From Actinomycetes bacterium (GTDB lineage: Bacteria; Actinomycetota; Acidimicrobiia; Acidimicrobiales; UBA8190), in assembly GCA_021779775.1 (NCBI GenBank), contig JAJYAB010000005.1:1-17775 (forward strand): DNA of 17,775 bases, in the 5' to 3' direction. The number at the start of each line of letters is the position of its first letter. The stretch's first letter is position 1. Position numbers and translations under genes: made by a program. Below are positions 1 through 8,048 of this stretch, piece by piece. A model generated the notes under the pieces. The model did not search any database. It was not told the DNA's origin and saw only the letters and a program-made list of their open reading frames with translations.

Positions 1-1149
1 CGCGGGCTGGGCACGGACCAGGGCCTGTACGGGTGGATCGACGCCATGACCCGCTACACGCGGGCGGCCGACCCCGACGACATGTACTGGCTGACCCTGC
101 ACGGCGCGCTGGACTTCCTCGCCAACGGCATCACGACCGCCTACGACTTCACCGCCAGCCGCCTGACCTTCAGCGCCGCCGCCGACGGGTCAGGCACCTA
201 CGGCGGCGCTGTCCGCCCGCCTGCGCTGGTGGAGAGCCAGCTGGTGGCCAAGGTGGACGCCGGTATCCGCTTCGTCCACAGCATCATGCTCGACGAGGCA
301 TGGACCGACGGGACGAGCGCGGCGATCGACCAGGCCGAGCAGAACCTGGCGTTCGCCGACGGCTACCGGGACCACCCCGGATACCTGGGCAGCGCCATCT
401 CCGGCGGGGTGCAATGGGCACTGGGGCCCGAGCTGGCGGTGGCCGAGGCCACCGTGATGCATCGCCACGGCCTGGTGAACCAGCCCCACTTCCTCGAGAG
501 CCCGTTCGAGGTGGCTGCCCAGCAGGAGCGGTTCGACTGGTACCGCCGGGCCGGCGCGCTGGGTCCGACCCTGGTGTTCGGGCACTTCATCCACACCACG
601 CCGGGCATCGTGGCCGACGCCGCGGCGGCCGGCTGCGCCATGGTGTGGCAGCCGGCATCCAACGGCCGCCTGGGCTCGGGGGTGGCCGACATCCCCGCCT
701 ACCGGGCGGCGGGCATGCGTGTCGGGGTCGGGCTCGACGACCAGGCATGCAGCGACGTGGCCGATCCCTGGCAGAACATGCGCTTCGGCCTGTACCTGCT
801 GCGGGCGACCGCCAAGGACGCCACGGTGCTCGGCGTGCGCGACATGCTGTGGCTGCACACCATGGGCTCCGCCGAGGTGCTCGGTCTCGCCGACCAGGTG
901 GGCAGCCTGCAGGTCGGGAAGTGGGCGGACTTCGTCGTCGTCGACCCCCGCCGTCCCGATACCGGGCCGCTCTGGGATCCCTACGGCACCTATGTGCTGG
1001 CCTGCAGCCTGCGGAACCTGCACCAGGTCTACGTCGGTGGCCGCCTGGTCAGCGAGGACGGCCGCCTGGTCGCCGTCGACGGCCCGGCGGTGTCGAAGGA
1101 GGTGCACCACCGCCTCGAGTCCATCCGGTCCCGGGTGGACGCCACCTGA
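1..1149 (+). CDS. amidohydrolase, Trz/Atz chlorohydrolase-cytosine deaminase type (5' partial)
   Basis: The frame is open from the first base, so the gene starts upstream; the ATG at 46 is internal and the N-terminal HxH metal site is missing from the window. What remains resembles the C-terminal two thirds of metal-dependent deaminases and dechlorinases of the amidohydrolase superfamily. Visible landmarks are the H-x-x-E stretch in NQPHFLES (about 481-504), GHFIHTTPG with the next metal histidine, the QPASNGRLGSG loop, and GVGLDDQ with the catalytic Asp (about 724-744). The end (LQVGKWADFVVVDPRRP, then VYVGGRLV) is the usual composite beta-sandwich return. Such enzymes hydrolyse C-N or C-Cl bonds of purines, pyrimidines or triazines; the substrate here cannot be told. 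Its 3' end runs into the convergent amidase gene, overlapping it by 121 bases. Family is secure, substrate is not. Confidence 0.88.
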   Translation, partial: RGLGTDQGLYGWIDAMTRYTRAADPDDMYWLTLHGALDFLANGITTAYDFTASRLTFSAAADGSGTYGGAVRPPALVESQLVAKVDAGIRFVHSIMLDEAWTDGTSAAIDQAEQNLAFADGYRDHPGYLGSAISGGVQWALGPELAVAEATVMHRHGLVNQPHFLESPFEVAAQQERFDWYRRAGALGPTLVFGHFIHTTPGIVADAAAAGCAMVWQPASNGRLGSGVADIPAYRAAGMRVGVGLDDQACSDVADPWQNMRFGLYLLRATAKDATVLGVRDMLWLHTMGSAEVLGLADQVGSLQVGKWADFVVVDPRRPDTGPLWDPYGTYVLACSLRNLHQVYVGGRLVSEDGRLVAVDGPAVSKEVHHRLESIRSRVDAT

Positions 1150-2471
1150 GGGTCTCCGCACCGGGCGGCGACGGCCAGCAGCAGCCGGTCCTGCCCGGCC
1201 CGTCCCACCAGGCAGACCCCGGCAGGCAGCCCGCCGGCACGAGCCAGTGGCAGGCTGACCGCTGGCAGGCCGCCCAGGCCGGCGAGGCAGGTGAGCCGGA
1301 GCGTGCGCTGGCGAAGGTCGGCTTTGTGCGGACCGTCCAGGTCGGCAGTCGGGGCGACGGTGGCAGCCGAGGGCAGCACCAGGACGGCTCCTTCGGGCAG
1401 CGCCCGGTCGATATGGCAGCGGACGGCGCGTCCCGCCGGGCCGGCGGCATCGGCGGCATCGGCGGGCAGGCGGCTGGCGTCGGTGAACCGGGCGGCGATC
1501 CCCGGTCCGAGATCGGGCCGGCAGCGCTCGATCCACGGGCCGTGGCGCCGCCACGCCTCCACCATCTGCCGACCGCGGAACGCCGCGAACCACCCGTCGA
1601 GCTCCCCCCCGGCAACCGTGGTCCGCCGGAGAGGAACTCCGAGATCGCCGGCCAGCGCCTCGGCCGCGTCGATCACCGCCTTGGCCACCACCGGGTCGGC
1701 TTCGGCCATCAGGTCGTCGGCCACCACGAGGGCGCTGGGCAGATCCGCCGGGGCCCCACCCGCATGGGAACCCGGGCCACCATCCGCTGGCCGGCCCCCT
1801 GCCGCGGCGAGCGGGCCGCCTGCCGGCTCGGGCTCGCCCAGCAGCGCCAAGCCGGCGGCAGCCAGAAGCGGTCCCGAGGCGGCCAGCAGGCCGACGGTGC
1901 CGAACGACGCAGCCAGCTCCACCACCCCGGTCAACGGGACGCGCCCGTAGGTGGGCCGGAGCCCGAAGACCCCGCAGTACGAGGCCGGGACCCGGATCGA
2001 GCCCCCGGTGTCGGTGCCCATGGCCAGCGGCACGAGGCCCCCGGCCACCGCCGACACCGACCCGCTGGACGAGCCACCGGGCACCCGGCCTGGCGCTGCC
2101 GGGTTCCGGGGTGTGCCGTAGTGCACGTTGGTGCCCGACAGGCTGAAGGCCAGCTCGTCGGTGTGCGACTTGCCGACCACCGACACCCCGGCTCGCAGGA
2201 GGCGCTCGACCGCCGGCGCGTGCTCGGACCCGGCCGCCGTACCCGCCAGGTACGTCGGGTTGCCGGCGCCGGTGGCCACCCCGGCCACGTCGATCAGGTC
2301 CTTCACGACCATCGGCACGCCGGCCAGGGTGCCCCGAGGGTTGCCAGCCGCCAGGAGGTCTGGCCCCACCCGCAGCGCGCCGAGCTCCGCTGCCAGGGTC
2401 GCCGACACGTTCAGGTCGGTGCCGGGCTGGCCGGCCAGGGCCGGTGCCGCCTTCGAGCCGCCGGCGGTCAC
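1029..2471 (-). CDS. amidase (amidase-signature family, AMI1/GatA-like)
   Basis: Amidase-signature hydrolase of about 480 residues that cleaves carboxamides to acid plus ammonia. The Ser-cisSer-Lys triad is complete: K57 in MVVKDLID, S134 in PGGSSSGS and S158 in GTDTGGSIRVPA. The K-to-S (77) and S-to-S (24) spacings equal those I recall for plant AMI1 indole-acetamide hydrolase, and NVHYGTPRNP and CGVFGLRPTYG fit the same branch. The GTG start at 2471 is chosen because it overlaps the TGA of the preceding acetamidase gene (GTGA), implying translational coupling; ATG 2489 is an in-frame alternative. The recognisable fold ends near CGDPQVAST. The last 40 or so residues are antisense to the convergent amidohydrolase and look like read-through tail. 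Substrate unknown; the operon suggests small amides or a ring-opening product. Confidence 0.88.
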   Translation of the reverse strand: MTAGGSKAAPALAGQPGTDLNVSATLAAELGALRVGPDLLAAGNPRGTLAGVPMVVKDLIDVAGVATGAGNPTYLAGTAAGSEHAPAVERLLRAGVSVVGKSHTDELAFSLSGTNVHYGTPRNPAAPGRVPGGSSSGSVSAVAGGLVPLAMGTDTGGSIRVPASYCGVFGLRPTYGRVPLTGVVELAASFGTVGLLAASGPLLAAAGLALLGEPEPAGGPLAAAGGRPADGGPGSHAGGAPADLPSALVVADDLMAEADPVVAKAVIDAAEALAGDLGVPLRRTTVAGGELDGWFAAFRGRQMVEAWRRHGPWIERCRPDLGPGIAARFTDASRLPADAADAAGPAGRAVRCHIDRALPEGAVLVLPSAATVAPTADLDGPHKADLRQRTLRLTCLAGLGGLPAVSLPLARAGGLPAGVCLVGRAGQDRLLLAVAARCGDPQVASTRDRMDSRRWCTSFDTAGPSTATRRPSSLTRRPPT

Positions 2472-3574
2472 CCGACGCTGTCCAGCCATGCCTTCGGCAC
2501 GGCGAAGTGCACGCCCTTCACCCCGTCGACCACCTGGGACACCGACAGGTCGGCGGCCGCGCTGAGCCACGCGTAGGCCGTGGCCCGGTCGAGACCGGTG
2601 CGCTCGGTCACCAGGGCCAGCGCCGCACGGGTGGCGATGCGGACGGCCTCGTCGAGATCCTCGTGCAACCCGAGCAGGAGCCAGGCGTCGTCGGTCTCCC
2701 CGTAGGGCAGGTCCCACGAGGGGCACCCCCCCTTAGTGAGGTGGATGCGCAGCACGGCGCGCAGCGAGCCTTCGAGGGCGGTGAGCGCCACCTCGCCGTC
2801 GCCCTGGGCGAAGTGCGGGTCGCCGACCTGCACGAGCGCCCCCTGGCAGCGCACCGGCAGGTGCAGCCGGCTGCCCACCCCGAGCAGGCGGACGTCGAGG
2901 TTGCCGCCGTGGGGGCCCGGCGGCACCGAGTGGGCGTCGCTGCCTGCTGGCGCCACCGCCACCAGGCCGAGAAACGGCCGCAGCGGCATGCGCAGGCTGC
3001 GGCCGTCCGGAGCGTGCACGGTGGCCGTGCCGGCGTCGCCGTCGGCGGTGGCGAACCGGCTCACCACCGCCGGTGGCCCGCTGCCGCCGGCAGCGGGCTC
3101 GGGCAGCTCGCCGGCGAGCGCCCCCCGGCGGTGCCGGTTGGAGATGACGCCGTACGGCACCCGCAGCATCAGGTCGACCACCTCCACGGTGACGACGTCG
3201 CCCGGTTCGGCGCCGCGCACGTCGATCGGGCCGGTGACCACATGGGGACCGTCCACCGACGGGTCGTGGGGCTCCGGCCCGGCGGCCAGGGCCACAGCGT
3301 CGGAAAGGACGTCAGCGGCGTCCACCCCGAACGACCCGAAATAGGCCACCGGATCGCGCCCTTGGTCAGGCAAGATGCCCTCGTGGCTGACCGTGTCGAC
3401 GGTGACCAGCGCTCCTGGTGCCACGGTGGCGATCGCTGGCGTGGAACCGCCGCGTACCCAGCCCCATGTGACCGTGCCCGCCTCGGCAGGCACGTAGACG
3501 CCGGCACGCGGACCCTGGCCGGGCTGCAGGATCGCCCCCTTCACCGCTGCGGGCCGGAGCACCGAGCTCGTCAC
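2468..3574 (-). CDS. acetamidase/formamidase family protein
   Basis: About 368 residues, near the size of the FmdA_AmdA family that hydrolyses formamide, acetamide and related short amides to ammonia and the acid. Family hallmarks are SHEGILPDQGRDP near the N-terminal quarter, the GPIDVRGAEPGDVVTVEV strand, HGGNLDVRLLGVGS, LPVRCQGALVQVGDPHFAQG and GDGEVALTALEG, followed by WLLLGLHEDLDEAVRIA and a C-terminal helical DGVKGVHFAVPKAW. No signal peptide or membrane segment, so cytoplasmic. The GTG start at 3574 overlaps the TGA of the upstream deaminase-like gene (GTGA) and its own stop overlaps the amidase GTG, so it is the middle gene of a tightly coupled three-gene operon. The frame stays open far upstream, but that part is a shadow of the neighbouring gene. 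Expected role: nitrogen release from short amides. Confidence 0.9.
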   Translation of the reverse strand: MTSSVLRPAAVKGAILQPGQGPRAGVYVPAEAGTVTWGWVRGGSTPAIATVAPGALVTVDTVSHEGILPDQGRDPVAYFGSFGVDAADVLSDAVALAAGPEPHDPSVDGPHVVTGPIDVRGAEPGDVVTVEVVDLMLRVPYGVISNRHRRGALAGELPEPAAGGSGPPAVVSRFATADGDAGTATVHAPDGRSLRMPLRPFLGLVAVAPAGSDAHSVPPGPHGGNLDVRLLGVGSRLHLPVRCQGALVQVGDPHFAQGDGEVALTALEGSLRAVLRIHLTKGGCPSWDLPYGETDDAWLLLGLHEDLDEAVRIATRAALALVTERTGLDRATAYAWLSAAADLSVSQVVDGVKGVHFAVPKAWLDSVG

Positions 3575-4980
3575 CGGGCGGCACCGACCATGGGGGCGGC
3601 ACCGAACGGGGGGTCGGTGCCGACCTGGCGGTCGACCTCGGTCCGGGCGACAACCCGGCCCCGGTGCACGGTGACGCGCCGCTCGCTGGCGCCGGCGACG
3701 GCGTCGAGCAGGTCGGCGCCTTCGATGGCCACGAGGTCGGCTGCCGACCCGGGTGTGAGGTCGGCTGCCGGCAGGCCCATGACGACCCGGGCTGCCGAGC
3801 TGCAGGCATGCCATGCGTGCGCCGGGGCGAGGTGCCCGGCCATGACCAGCAGGGCGGCGGTCTCGCAGGGATCGAGGCGACCGGCCGAGCAGAACGGGTC
3901 CCGGGCGTTGTCGGAACCCCCTGCCACCGTCACGCCGGCCTGCAGCAGTGCCGGCAACGCAGTCAGGCCCCGAGGTACGGCGGTCGGCACCTGGCGACCC
4001 TGCAGGAACAGGTTGGTCTGCGGGAGCGTCACCACCGACACCCCGGCTTCGGCCAGGCCGGCGGCGATCCGGCGCTGCACTGCGAGCGGCTGCATCCCCA
4101 GGCTGACGCAGTGGCTTGCCGTGGCGCCGGCGCCCGGCCCCCGTTCGGCCACCAGCATCGCCAGCTCGGCGACGGTGAGCACCTTCGGGTCGATGGTCTC
4201 GTCGGTGTGCAGGTCGACGCCCACGCCAGCATCTGCTGCCGCCTGCAGGAGGAGGGCGGTGGCGCCCCGAGGGTCCGGGTCCCGGTAGGGGCAGCCGCCC
4301 ACGACGTCGGCACCGGCGTCGAGGGCAGATCGCAGCAGCCGGCGGTTGCCGGCGCCGGCAGTGCCGGTGAGCGGGGTGTCCACCAGGGCCACGAGCTGCA
4401 GGTCGGCCAGCTCGGTGGCGGTCACCCACTGCCGGACGGCGGCCAGCGCTCGTAGGTTGCCCACCCCGAACGGCGAGCGGACGTCCACATGGGTTCGTAC
4501 GGCGGTGACCCCGTGGGCCACCAGGGTCCGCAGGGCGCGCCCGGCGCGCCGGGTGACCTCGTCGGCGCGGCGTCCGGCGTCCGACGCCCGCATGGCGGCG
4601 ATGGCTGCTGCCAGGTCGCCACCGGGACTGTCCAGCGCTCCGGGGGCTCCGACGGCCAGGAAAGCCTTGTCCAGGTGCGCGTGCGGCTCGGCGGCCGCAG
4701 GCAGCAGCACCATGCCGTCGACCGGCTCGACATGGTCCCCCGGCTGGGCTTCCACCGTGCCGACCTGCAAGACGACGCCGAGCTCGAAGTCCACGGCCAC
4801 ATCCGCCCGCCGCCCTCCGGCCAGCACCCCGCCCCGCAGCACCATGCGGCCCTGGGATGGTGCAGCCCGGGCTGCGGATGCACCGGCGGTCGTCACGTCC
4901 GACGACGGTAGCGGTCGATGGTTGCCGGGGTGTGCCCGCCAGATTTCCCCCATGTGAACTTCGCCGGCCTCGTCTGCCAT
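3571..4980 (-). CDS. cytosine deaminase-like amidohydrolase (CodA-type)
   Basis: Amidohydrolase of up to 469 residues resembling E. coli CodA and related N-isopropylammelide/creatinine-deaminase-like enzymes. The metal and catalytic set is intact: H100 and H102 (AEPHAHLDKAF), H164 (RTHVDV), H258 and E261 (VDLHTDE), H290 (ASHCVSLG) and D357 (GGSDNARDPF). LPQTNLFLQGR matches the substrate loop of CodA. It probably deaminates a pyrimidine-like ring, but the specificity loop differs from true CodA, so cytosine is not assured. First gene of the operon running into the acetamidase and amidase. The start is uncertain: ATG 4980 has AGGAG 15 bases upstream, which is long, and about 45 residues precede the usual family start near MVLRGGVLAGG. 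The 106 bases to the divergent exporter gene show no convincing promoter. Confidence 0.85.
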   Translation of the reverse strand: MADEAGEVHMGEIWRAHPGNHRPLPSSDVTTAGASAARAAPSQGRMVLRGGVLAGGRRADVAVDFELGVVLQVGTVEAQPGDHVEPVDGMVLLPAAAEPHAHLDKAFLAVGAPGALDSPGGDLAAAIAAMRASDAGRRADEVTRRAGRALRTLVAHGVTAVRTHVDVRSPFGVGNLRALAAVRQWVTATELADLQLVALVDTPLTGTAGAGNRRLLRSALDAGADVVGGCPYRDPDPRGATALLLQAAADAGVGVDLHTDETIDPKVLTVAELAMLVAERGPGAGATASHCVSLGMQPLAVQRRIAAGLAEAGVSVVTLPQTNLFLQGRQVPTAVPRGLTALPALLQAGVTVAGGSDNARDPFCSAGRLDPCETAALLVMAGHLAPAHAWHACSSAARVVMGLPAADLTPGSAADLVAIEGADLLDAVAGASERRVTVHRGRVVARTEVDRQVGTDPPFGAAPMVGAAR

Positions 4981-5086
4981 CGTTCACGGGAAGGTCTCCT
5001 GCCCGCAACGGCCCCGAAACGACGGTCCGCTTACCTGGGCACATGGATCGCTGTCGCCGGGCGGCGCAGCGGGCGGCGATCATGTC

Positions 5087-5854
5087 GTGGTGGCGGTGAC
5101 CCTGACCCAGGCCCAGGATCTCTTGCTCGCCGTCGCCGGGCTGGGGGCCGGTGTGGTGAACGGGGCAGCCGGGGGCGGCACGCTCGTTTCCTTCCCCGCG
5201 CTGCTGGCTGTCGGCTACCCGGCGCTGACCGCCAACGTCACGTCCACGGTCGGGATCTGGTCGGGCTACCTGGGCGGAGCTGCGGGGTTCCAGCGCGAGG
5301 TCGTGGCGCAGCGCCACCGCGTGCGGGCGCTGGGCGGGACGGTCGTGGCCGGCGCGGTCCTCGGCGGCATCCTGCTCCTGACGACGCCCAGCGCCGATTT
5401 CCGTCTCCTGGCCCCGTACCTCCTGCTCCTCTCCTGCCTCCTGTTCGCCGTGCAGCCCCTGCTGGTGCCGTGGCTCGGCCGGCGGGACGAAGGCAGGCGC
5501 GTCCACGTCGTCCTGCTCCATGGCGGGTCTTTCGTGGCGGCAGCCTACGGGTCGTACTTCGGCGCCGGTCTCGGGGTGGTGCTCCTCGCCGTGCTGGCCA
5601 CAGCCATCCCCGGCCCCCTCGTCCAGATCAACGGGTTGCGCAGCGTGCTGGCGTTGCTGGTCAACACGGTGGCGGTCCTCATCTTCGCCATCCACGCCAC
5701 GGTGGCCTGGGAGGTCGCCGGGATGATGGCCGCCGGCGCGCTCGTGGGCGGGTACATCGGGGCGCACCTGGCCCGCCGGGTCCCGCCGGTGGTGCTGCGG
5801 GTCGTGGTCGTCGTCCTGGGCCTCGCCGCCGCCGCCCACCTCCTGGCCGGGTGA
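5087..5854 (+). CDS. sulfite exporter TauE/SafE family (DUF81) membrane protein
   Basis: A 255-residue very hydrophobic protein with about eight predicted membrane segments in two similar halves, as in the TauE/SafE family of anion exporters (sulfite, sulfoacetate and other organic acids). The first half has the typical GAGVVNGAAGGGTLVSFPALLAVGYP repeat with NVTSTVG, and the second half has GSYFGAGLGVVLLAVL followed by QINGLRSVLALLVNTVAVLIF. Both are the family's duplicated motif. The start is a GTG at 5087 with only a weak GGGCGGCG upstream; GTG 5096 is also possible. It is divergent from the amide-hydrolase operon and convergent, with only 12 bases between stops, with the flavin monooxygenase. 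Its cargo cannot be read from the sequence; an organic acid from amide hydrolysis is a guess from context. Confidence 0.88.
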   Translation: MVAVTLTQAQDLLLAVAGLGAGVVNGAAGGGTLVSFPALLAVGYPALTANVTSTVGIWSGYLGGAAGFQREVVAQRHRVRALGGTVVAGAVLGGILLLTTPSADFRLLAPYLLLLSCLLFAVQPLLVPWLGRRDEGRRVHVVLLHGGSFVAAAYGSYFGAGLGVVLLAVLATAIPGPLVQINGLRSVLALLVNTVAVLIFAIHATVAWEVAGMMAAGALVGGYIGAHLARRVPPVVLRVVVVVLGLAAAAHLLAG

Positions 5855-5866
5855 CGCTCCCGTCGG

Positions 5867-7354
5867 TTATACGAGCTCGTAGTCGCCGAGCTCCGGCCGC
5901 GCCATCTGCTCCCGGAAGCGGTCGAAGCCCCACGGCCAAGCGGCCGGCACGCCCCGGTCGTCGAGGTACCAGCTCCGGCAGCCGGTCGTCCACACGGTCC
6001 GCTTCGCCGCCTCGACGCGTTCGGTCTCGAACCGGGCGGCCGCCGCGCTGGTGGCGCTCACCTGGCGTGCCTGCCCGCTGCACACCAGGTCGACGAGCTG
6101 CATGATGTAGGCGAACTGGAGCTCGGCGACGTCGATGAGCGAGAAGTTCCCGACGGGACCGTTCGGCCCGTTGAGCATGAACAGGTTCGGGAATTCCGGG
6201 ATCGAGATCGCCAGGTAGGCCGAGGGGCGCTCGGCCCACACGTCGTCGAGATCGACGCCGTCGCGGCCGACGACGTGGATCGGGCGCATGAACTGGTCGA
6301 CCCGGAAGCCGGTGGCGAGCACGAGCACGTCGAGCTCGTGGAGCTGCCCGTCGGCGGTGCGCACCCCGTGGGCTTCGACGCGGCGGATCCCGTCGGTCAC
6401 CAGCCGGGCGTTGGGGCGCTGGATCGCCTGGTAGAAGTCGGGCGAGACGACGAGCCGCTTGCACGCCGCCCGGTAGTCGGGGCGGAGCTTCTCGCGCAGC
6501 GCAGGATCGGCGACGTTGTCCTCGAGGTTCGCCCGGCACAGATCTTCCAGCATCTTCAGCTGCGGCGAGCCGGCATCGACCACGGCGTTGGCGAAGTTGT
6601 CCTCGAAGGTGTGCGACAGCTCGGAGCGCAGCGCCTGCATGGCCGAGGGGTCGGCCCGGTACTGCTGGCGCTGCCCGTCGTCGATCGGCGGGTTCGCCAT
6701 GCCCAGGATCCACTGCGGGGTGCGCTGGAACAGGCAGAGCTCGCCCACCGTGTCGACCGTCGCCGAGACGACCTGCACGGCGGTGGACCCGGTCCCGATG
6801 ATGCCCACCCGCTGGCCGGCCAGGGGGACGTTGTGGTCCCAGCGGGCGGTGTGGAACATCGGGCCGGCGAAGCGGTCGAGGCCCTCGATCTCCGGGTACG
6901 CGGGGTGGTGGAGCACACCGGTGGCGGCGATGACGAAGTCGGCCCGGTCCTCCTGCCCGCCGGCGGTCTCCAGGTGCCAGGAGCCGTCGACGAACTGCAT
7001 GCGGCTGACCTCGGTCCCGTACTCGATGTACTTCTCGACGCCGTAGCGGCGGGCGACTTCTTCGAAGTATTCCCAGATCTCGTCGCCTGGCGAGAAGACG
7101 TGGCTCCAGTCGGGGTTCGGCGCGAACGAGTAGCTGTAGAGGTGTGAGGGCACGTCGCACGCCACGCCGGGATAGGTGTTCTCGCGCCAGGTGCCGCCGA
7201 GACGGTCGGCCTTCTCGTAGACGGTGAAGTCGGTGAAGCCGGCGTCCTGGAGCTTGATGGCGCTCAGGACGCCGGCCATCCCCGCACCGACGATCACGAA
7301 CCGCGGCTCGCTGCGCCGGGCCGCGGCGCCGGTCCCATTCCGGCTTTCCACCAC
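5867..7354 (-). CDS. flavin-containing monooxygenase, Baeyer-Villiger type
   Basis: 495-residue FAD- and NADPH-dependent monooxygenase. The FAD Rossmann motif is G23AGMAG28. The Baeyer-Villiger fingerprint F-x-G-x-x-x-H-x-x-x-W-D is complete at F162-D173 (FAGPMFHTARWD), and the NADPH Rossmann motif is GIIGTGSTA near 184-192. GGTWRENTYPGVACDVPSHLYSYSF is the family's typical active-site stretch. Such enzymes insert oxygen next to a ketone or oxidise N or S atoms. The GTG start at 7354 is supported by GGAGG four bases upstream. It is the last gene of the diiron-oxygenase operon, 35 bases after the ferredoxin gene, so a ketone made earlier in the pathway is a plausible substrate (inference). The gene ends head-on with the TauE-like gene without any visible terminator between them. 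Confidence 0.92.
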   Translation of the reverse strand: MVESRNGTGAAARRSEPRFVIVGAGMAGVLSAIKLQDAGFTDFTVYEKADRLGGTWRENTYPGVACDVPSHLYSYSFAPNPDWSHVFSPGDEIWEYFEEVARRYGVEKYIEYGTEVSRMQFVDGSWHLETAGGQEDRADFVIAATGVLHHPAYPEIEGLDRFAGPMFHTARWDHNVPLAGQRVGIIGTGSTAVQVVSATVDTVGELCLFQRTPQWILGMANPPIDDGQRQQYRADPSAMQALRSELSHTFEDNFANAVVDAGSPQLKMLEDLCRANLEDNVADPALREKLRPDYRAACKRLVVSPDFYQAIQRPNARLVTDGIRRVEAHGVRTADGQLHELDVLVLATGFRVDQFMRPIHVVGRDGVDLDDVWAERPSAYLAISIPEFPNLFMLNGPNGPVGNFSLIDVAELQFAYIMQLVDLVCSGQARQVSATSAAAARFETERVEAAKRTVWTTGCRSWYLDDRGVPAAWPWGFDRFREQMARPELGDYELV

Positions 7355-7389
7355 TCGTCCTCCTCGGATCTTCTGAATGCCCGGGATCT

Positions 7390-7812
7390 TCAGGGCTGAA
7401 CGGTAGCGTCGCCGGGGGCCAGATCACGCTGCTCCCGGCGGAGGTTCTGGAGCCTGGGGCAGACCACCCGCATGCCGAGGTCACAGCGCGAGCAGCACCA
7501 TGCGCCCGTGCCTTTGGCCCGCCACAGGGTGTCGCCGCAGTCCGGGCACCGCTCGTGCCAGATGGCGCACTCGAAATTGGCGAGGCGCTTCGAGCTGAGC
7601 GGGCAGCCCTTCCCGTGGCAGACCGGCCATGCGGGATCGGGCTCGATGGAGCCCATGGGGCACTTCGAGACACACCGGGCGCAGTCGTCGCACGTGTACG
7701 GGTCGATCTCGAAGAGCCCGAGGAACGAGTCCGTCTTGCGCAGCGCCCCGGTCGGGCACGCGTAGTCGCAGGCACCACAGCCGATGCAGTCGTCACGGAC
7801 GAGGTAGCTCAT
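7390..7812 (-). CDS. two-[4Fe-4S] ferredoxin with C-terminal cysteine-rich (zinc-ribbon-like) domain
   Basis: 140-residue cytoplasmic electron carrier. Two perfect cluster motifs lie in the first 55 residues: C9xxC12xxC15xxxC19P and C41xxC44xxC47xxxC51P. The second half carries eight or nine further cysteines (C65, C70, C82, C89xxC92, C106-C107, C110, C118) arranged like one or two zinc ribbons, which simple ferredoxins lack. It may be a docking domain or another metal site. The gene follows the small zinc-ribbon gene by only 7 bases and has a poor Shine-Dalgarno, so coupled translation is likely. By position it is the natural electron donor for the diiron protein of the same operon (inference). 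I do not recognise a named homologue for the whole architecture. Confidence 0.85.
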   Translation of the reverse strand: MSYLVRDDCIGCGACDYACPTGALRKTDSFLGLFEIDPYTCDDCARCVSKCPMGSIEPDPAWPVCHGKGCPLSSKRLANFECAIWHERCPDCGDTLWRAKGTGAWCCSRCDLGMRVVCPRLQNLRREQRDLAPGDATVQP

Positions 7813-7819
7813 CGGCGTG

Positions 7820-8032
7820 TCATGCGGTGGTCACCACCCGCGGCTCGGCGTCCTGGGGGTGGAATTCGCGCAGGCCCCGCAGGCATGATGCGCAGGCGAA
7901 CGGCGGCACGGTCACCTCTGCCGTCGTGTACCGCTGCGCGTACCGCGTGCCCTCCCACTCCCAGTAGCCGTAGGGCAGGTCGAGAACCCGGGTGAGCGGC
8001 TCGTGGCAGTACGGGCAGTCTTGGACAGGCAT
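7820..8032 (-). CDS. small zinc-ribbon-like protein of unknown function
   Basis: 70-residue protein with two CxxC pairs (C6PYC9 and C47ASC50) separated by an aromatic stretch rich in Tyr and Trp (YGYWEWEGTRYAQRY). This is the pattern of a single structural zinc ribbon, or of a rubredoxin-like iron site with unusually long spacing. It is preceded by an AGGAAGGA ribosome site about 6 bases from the ATG. It lies 16 bases after the SCP2-like gene and 7 bases before the ferredoxin gene, so it is surely co-transcribed. No signal peptide or membrane segment. Small accessory proteins of this size occur beside multicomponent diiron oxygenases, so a coupling or assembly role is possible but unproven. 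I do not recognise a family. Confidence 0.75.
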   Translation of the reverse strand: MPVQDCPYCHEPLTRVLDLPYGYWEWEGTRYAQRYTTAEVTVPPFACASCLRGLREFHPQDAEPRVVTTA

Positions 8033-8048
8033 GGTTGGATCCTTCCTC

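Noticed and set aside
33..2576. Plus-strand open frame of 847 codons
   Set aside because: Out of frame with the amidohydrolase and antisense to the amidase; the product is Arg-, Gly- and Pro-rich low-complexity sequence typical of a high-GC shadow frame.
3575..5839. Upstream extension of the acetamidase frame to a 1123-codon protein
   Set aside because: The extension is a shadow of the deaminase-like and TauE-like genes; homology begins at GTG 3574, which overlaps the preceding stop.
5870..5881. 12-bp palindrome TACGAGCTCGTA near the end of the flavin monooxygenase gene
   Set aside because: It lies in coding sequence (codons for the C-terminal YELV) with no loop or T-run, and is not needed to explain anything.
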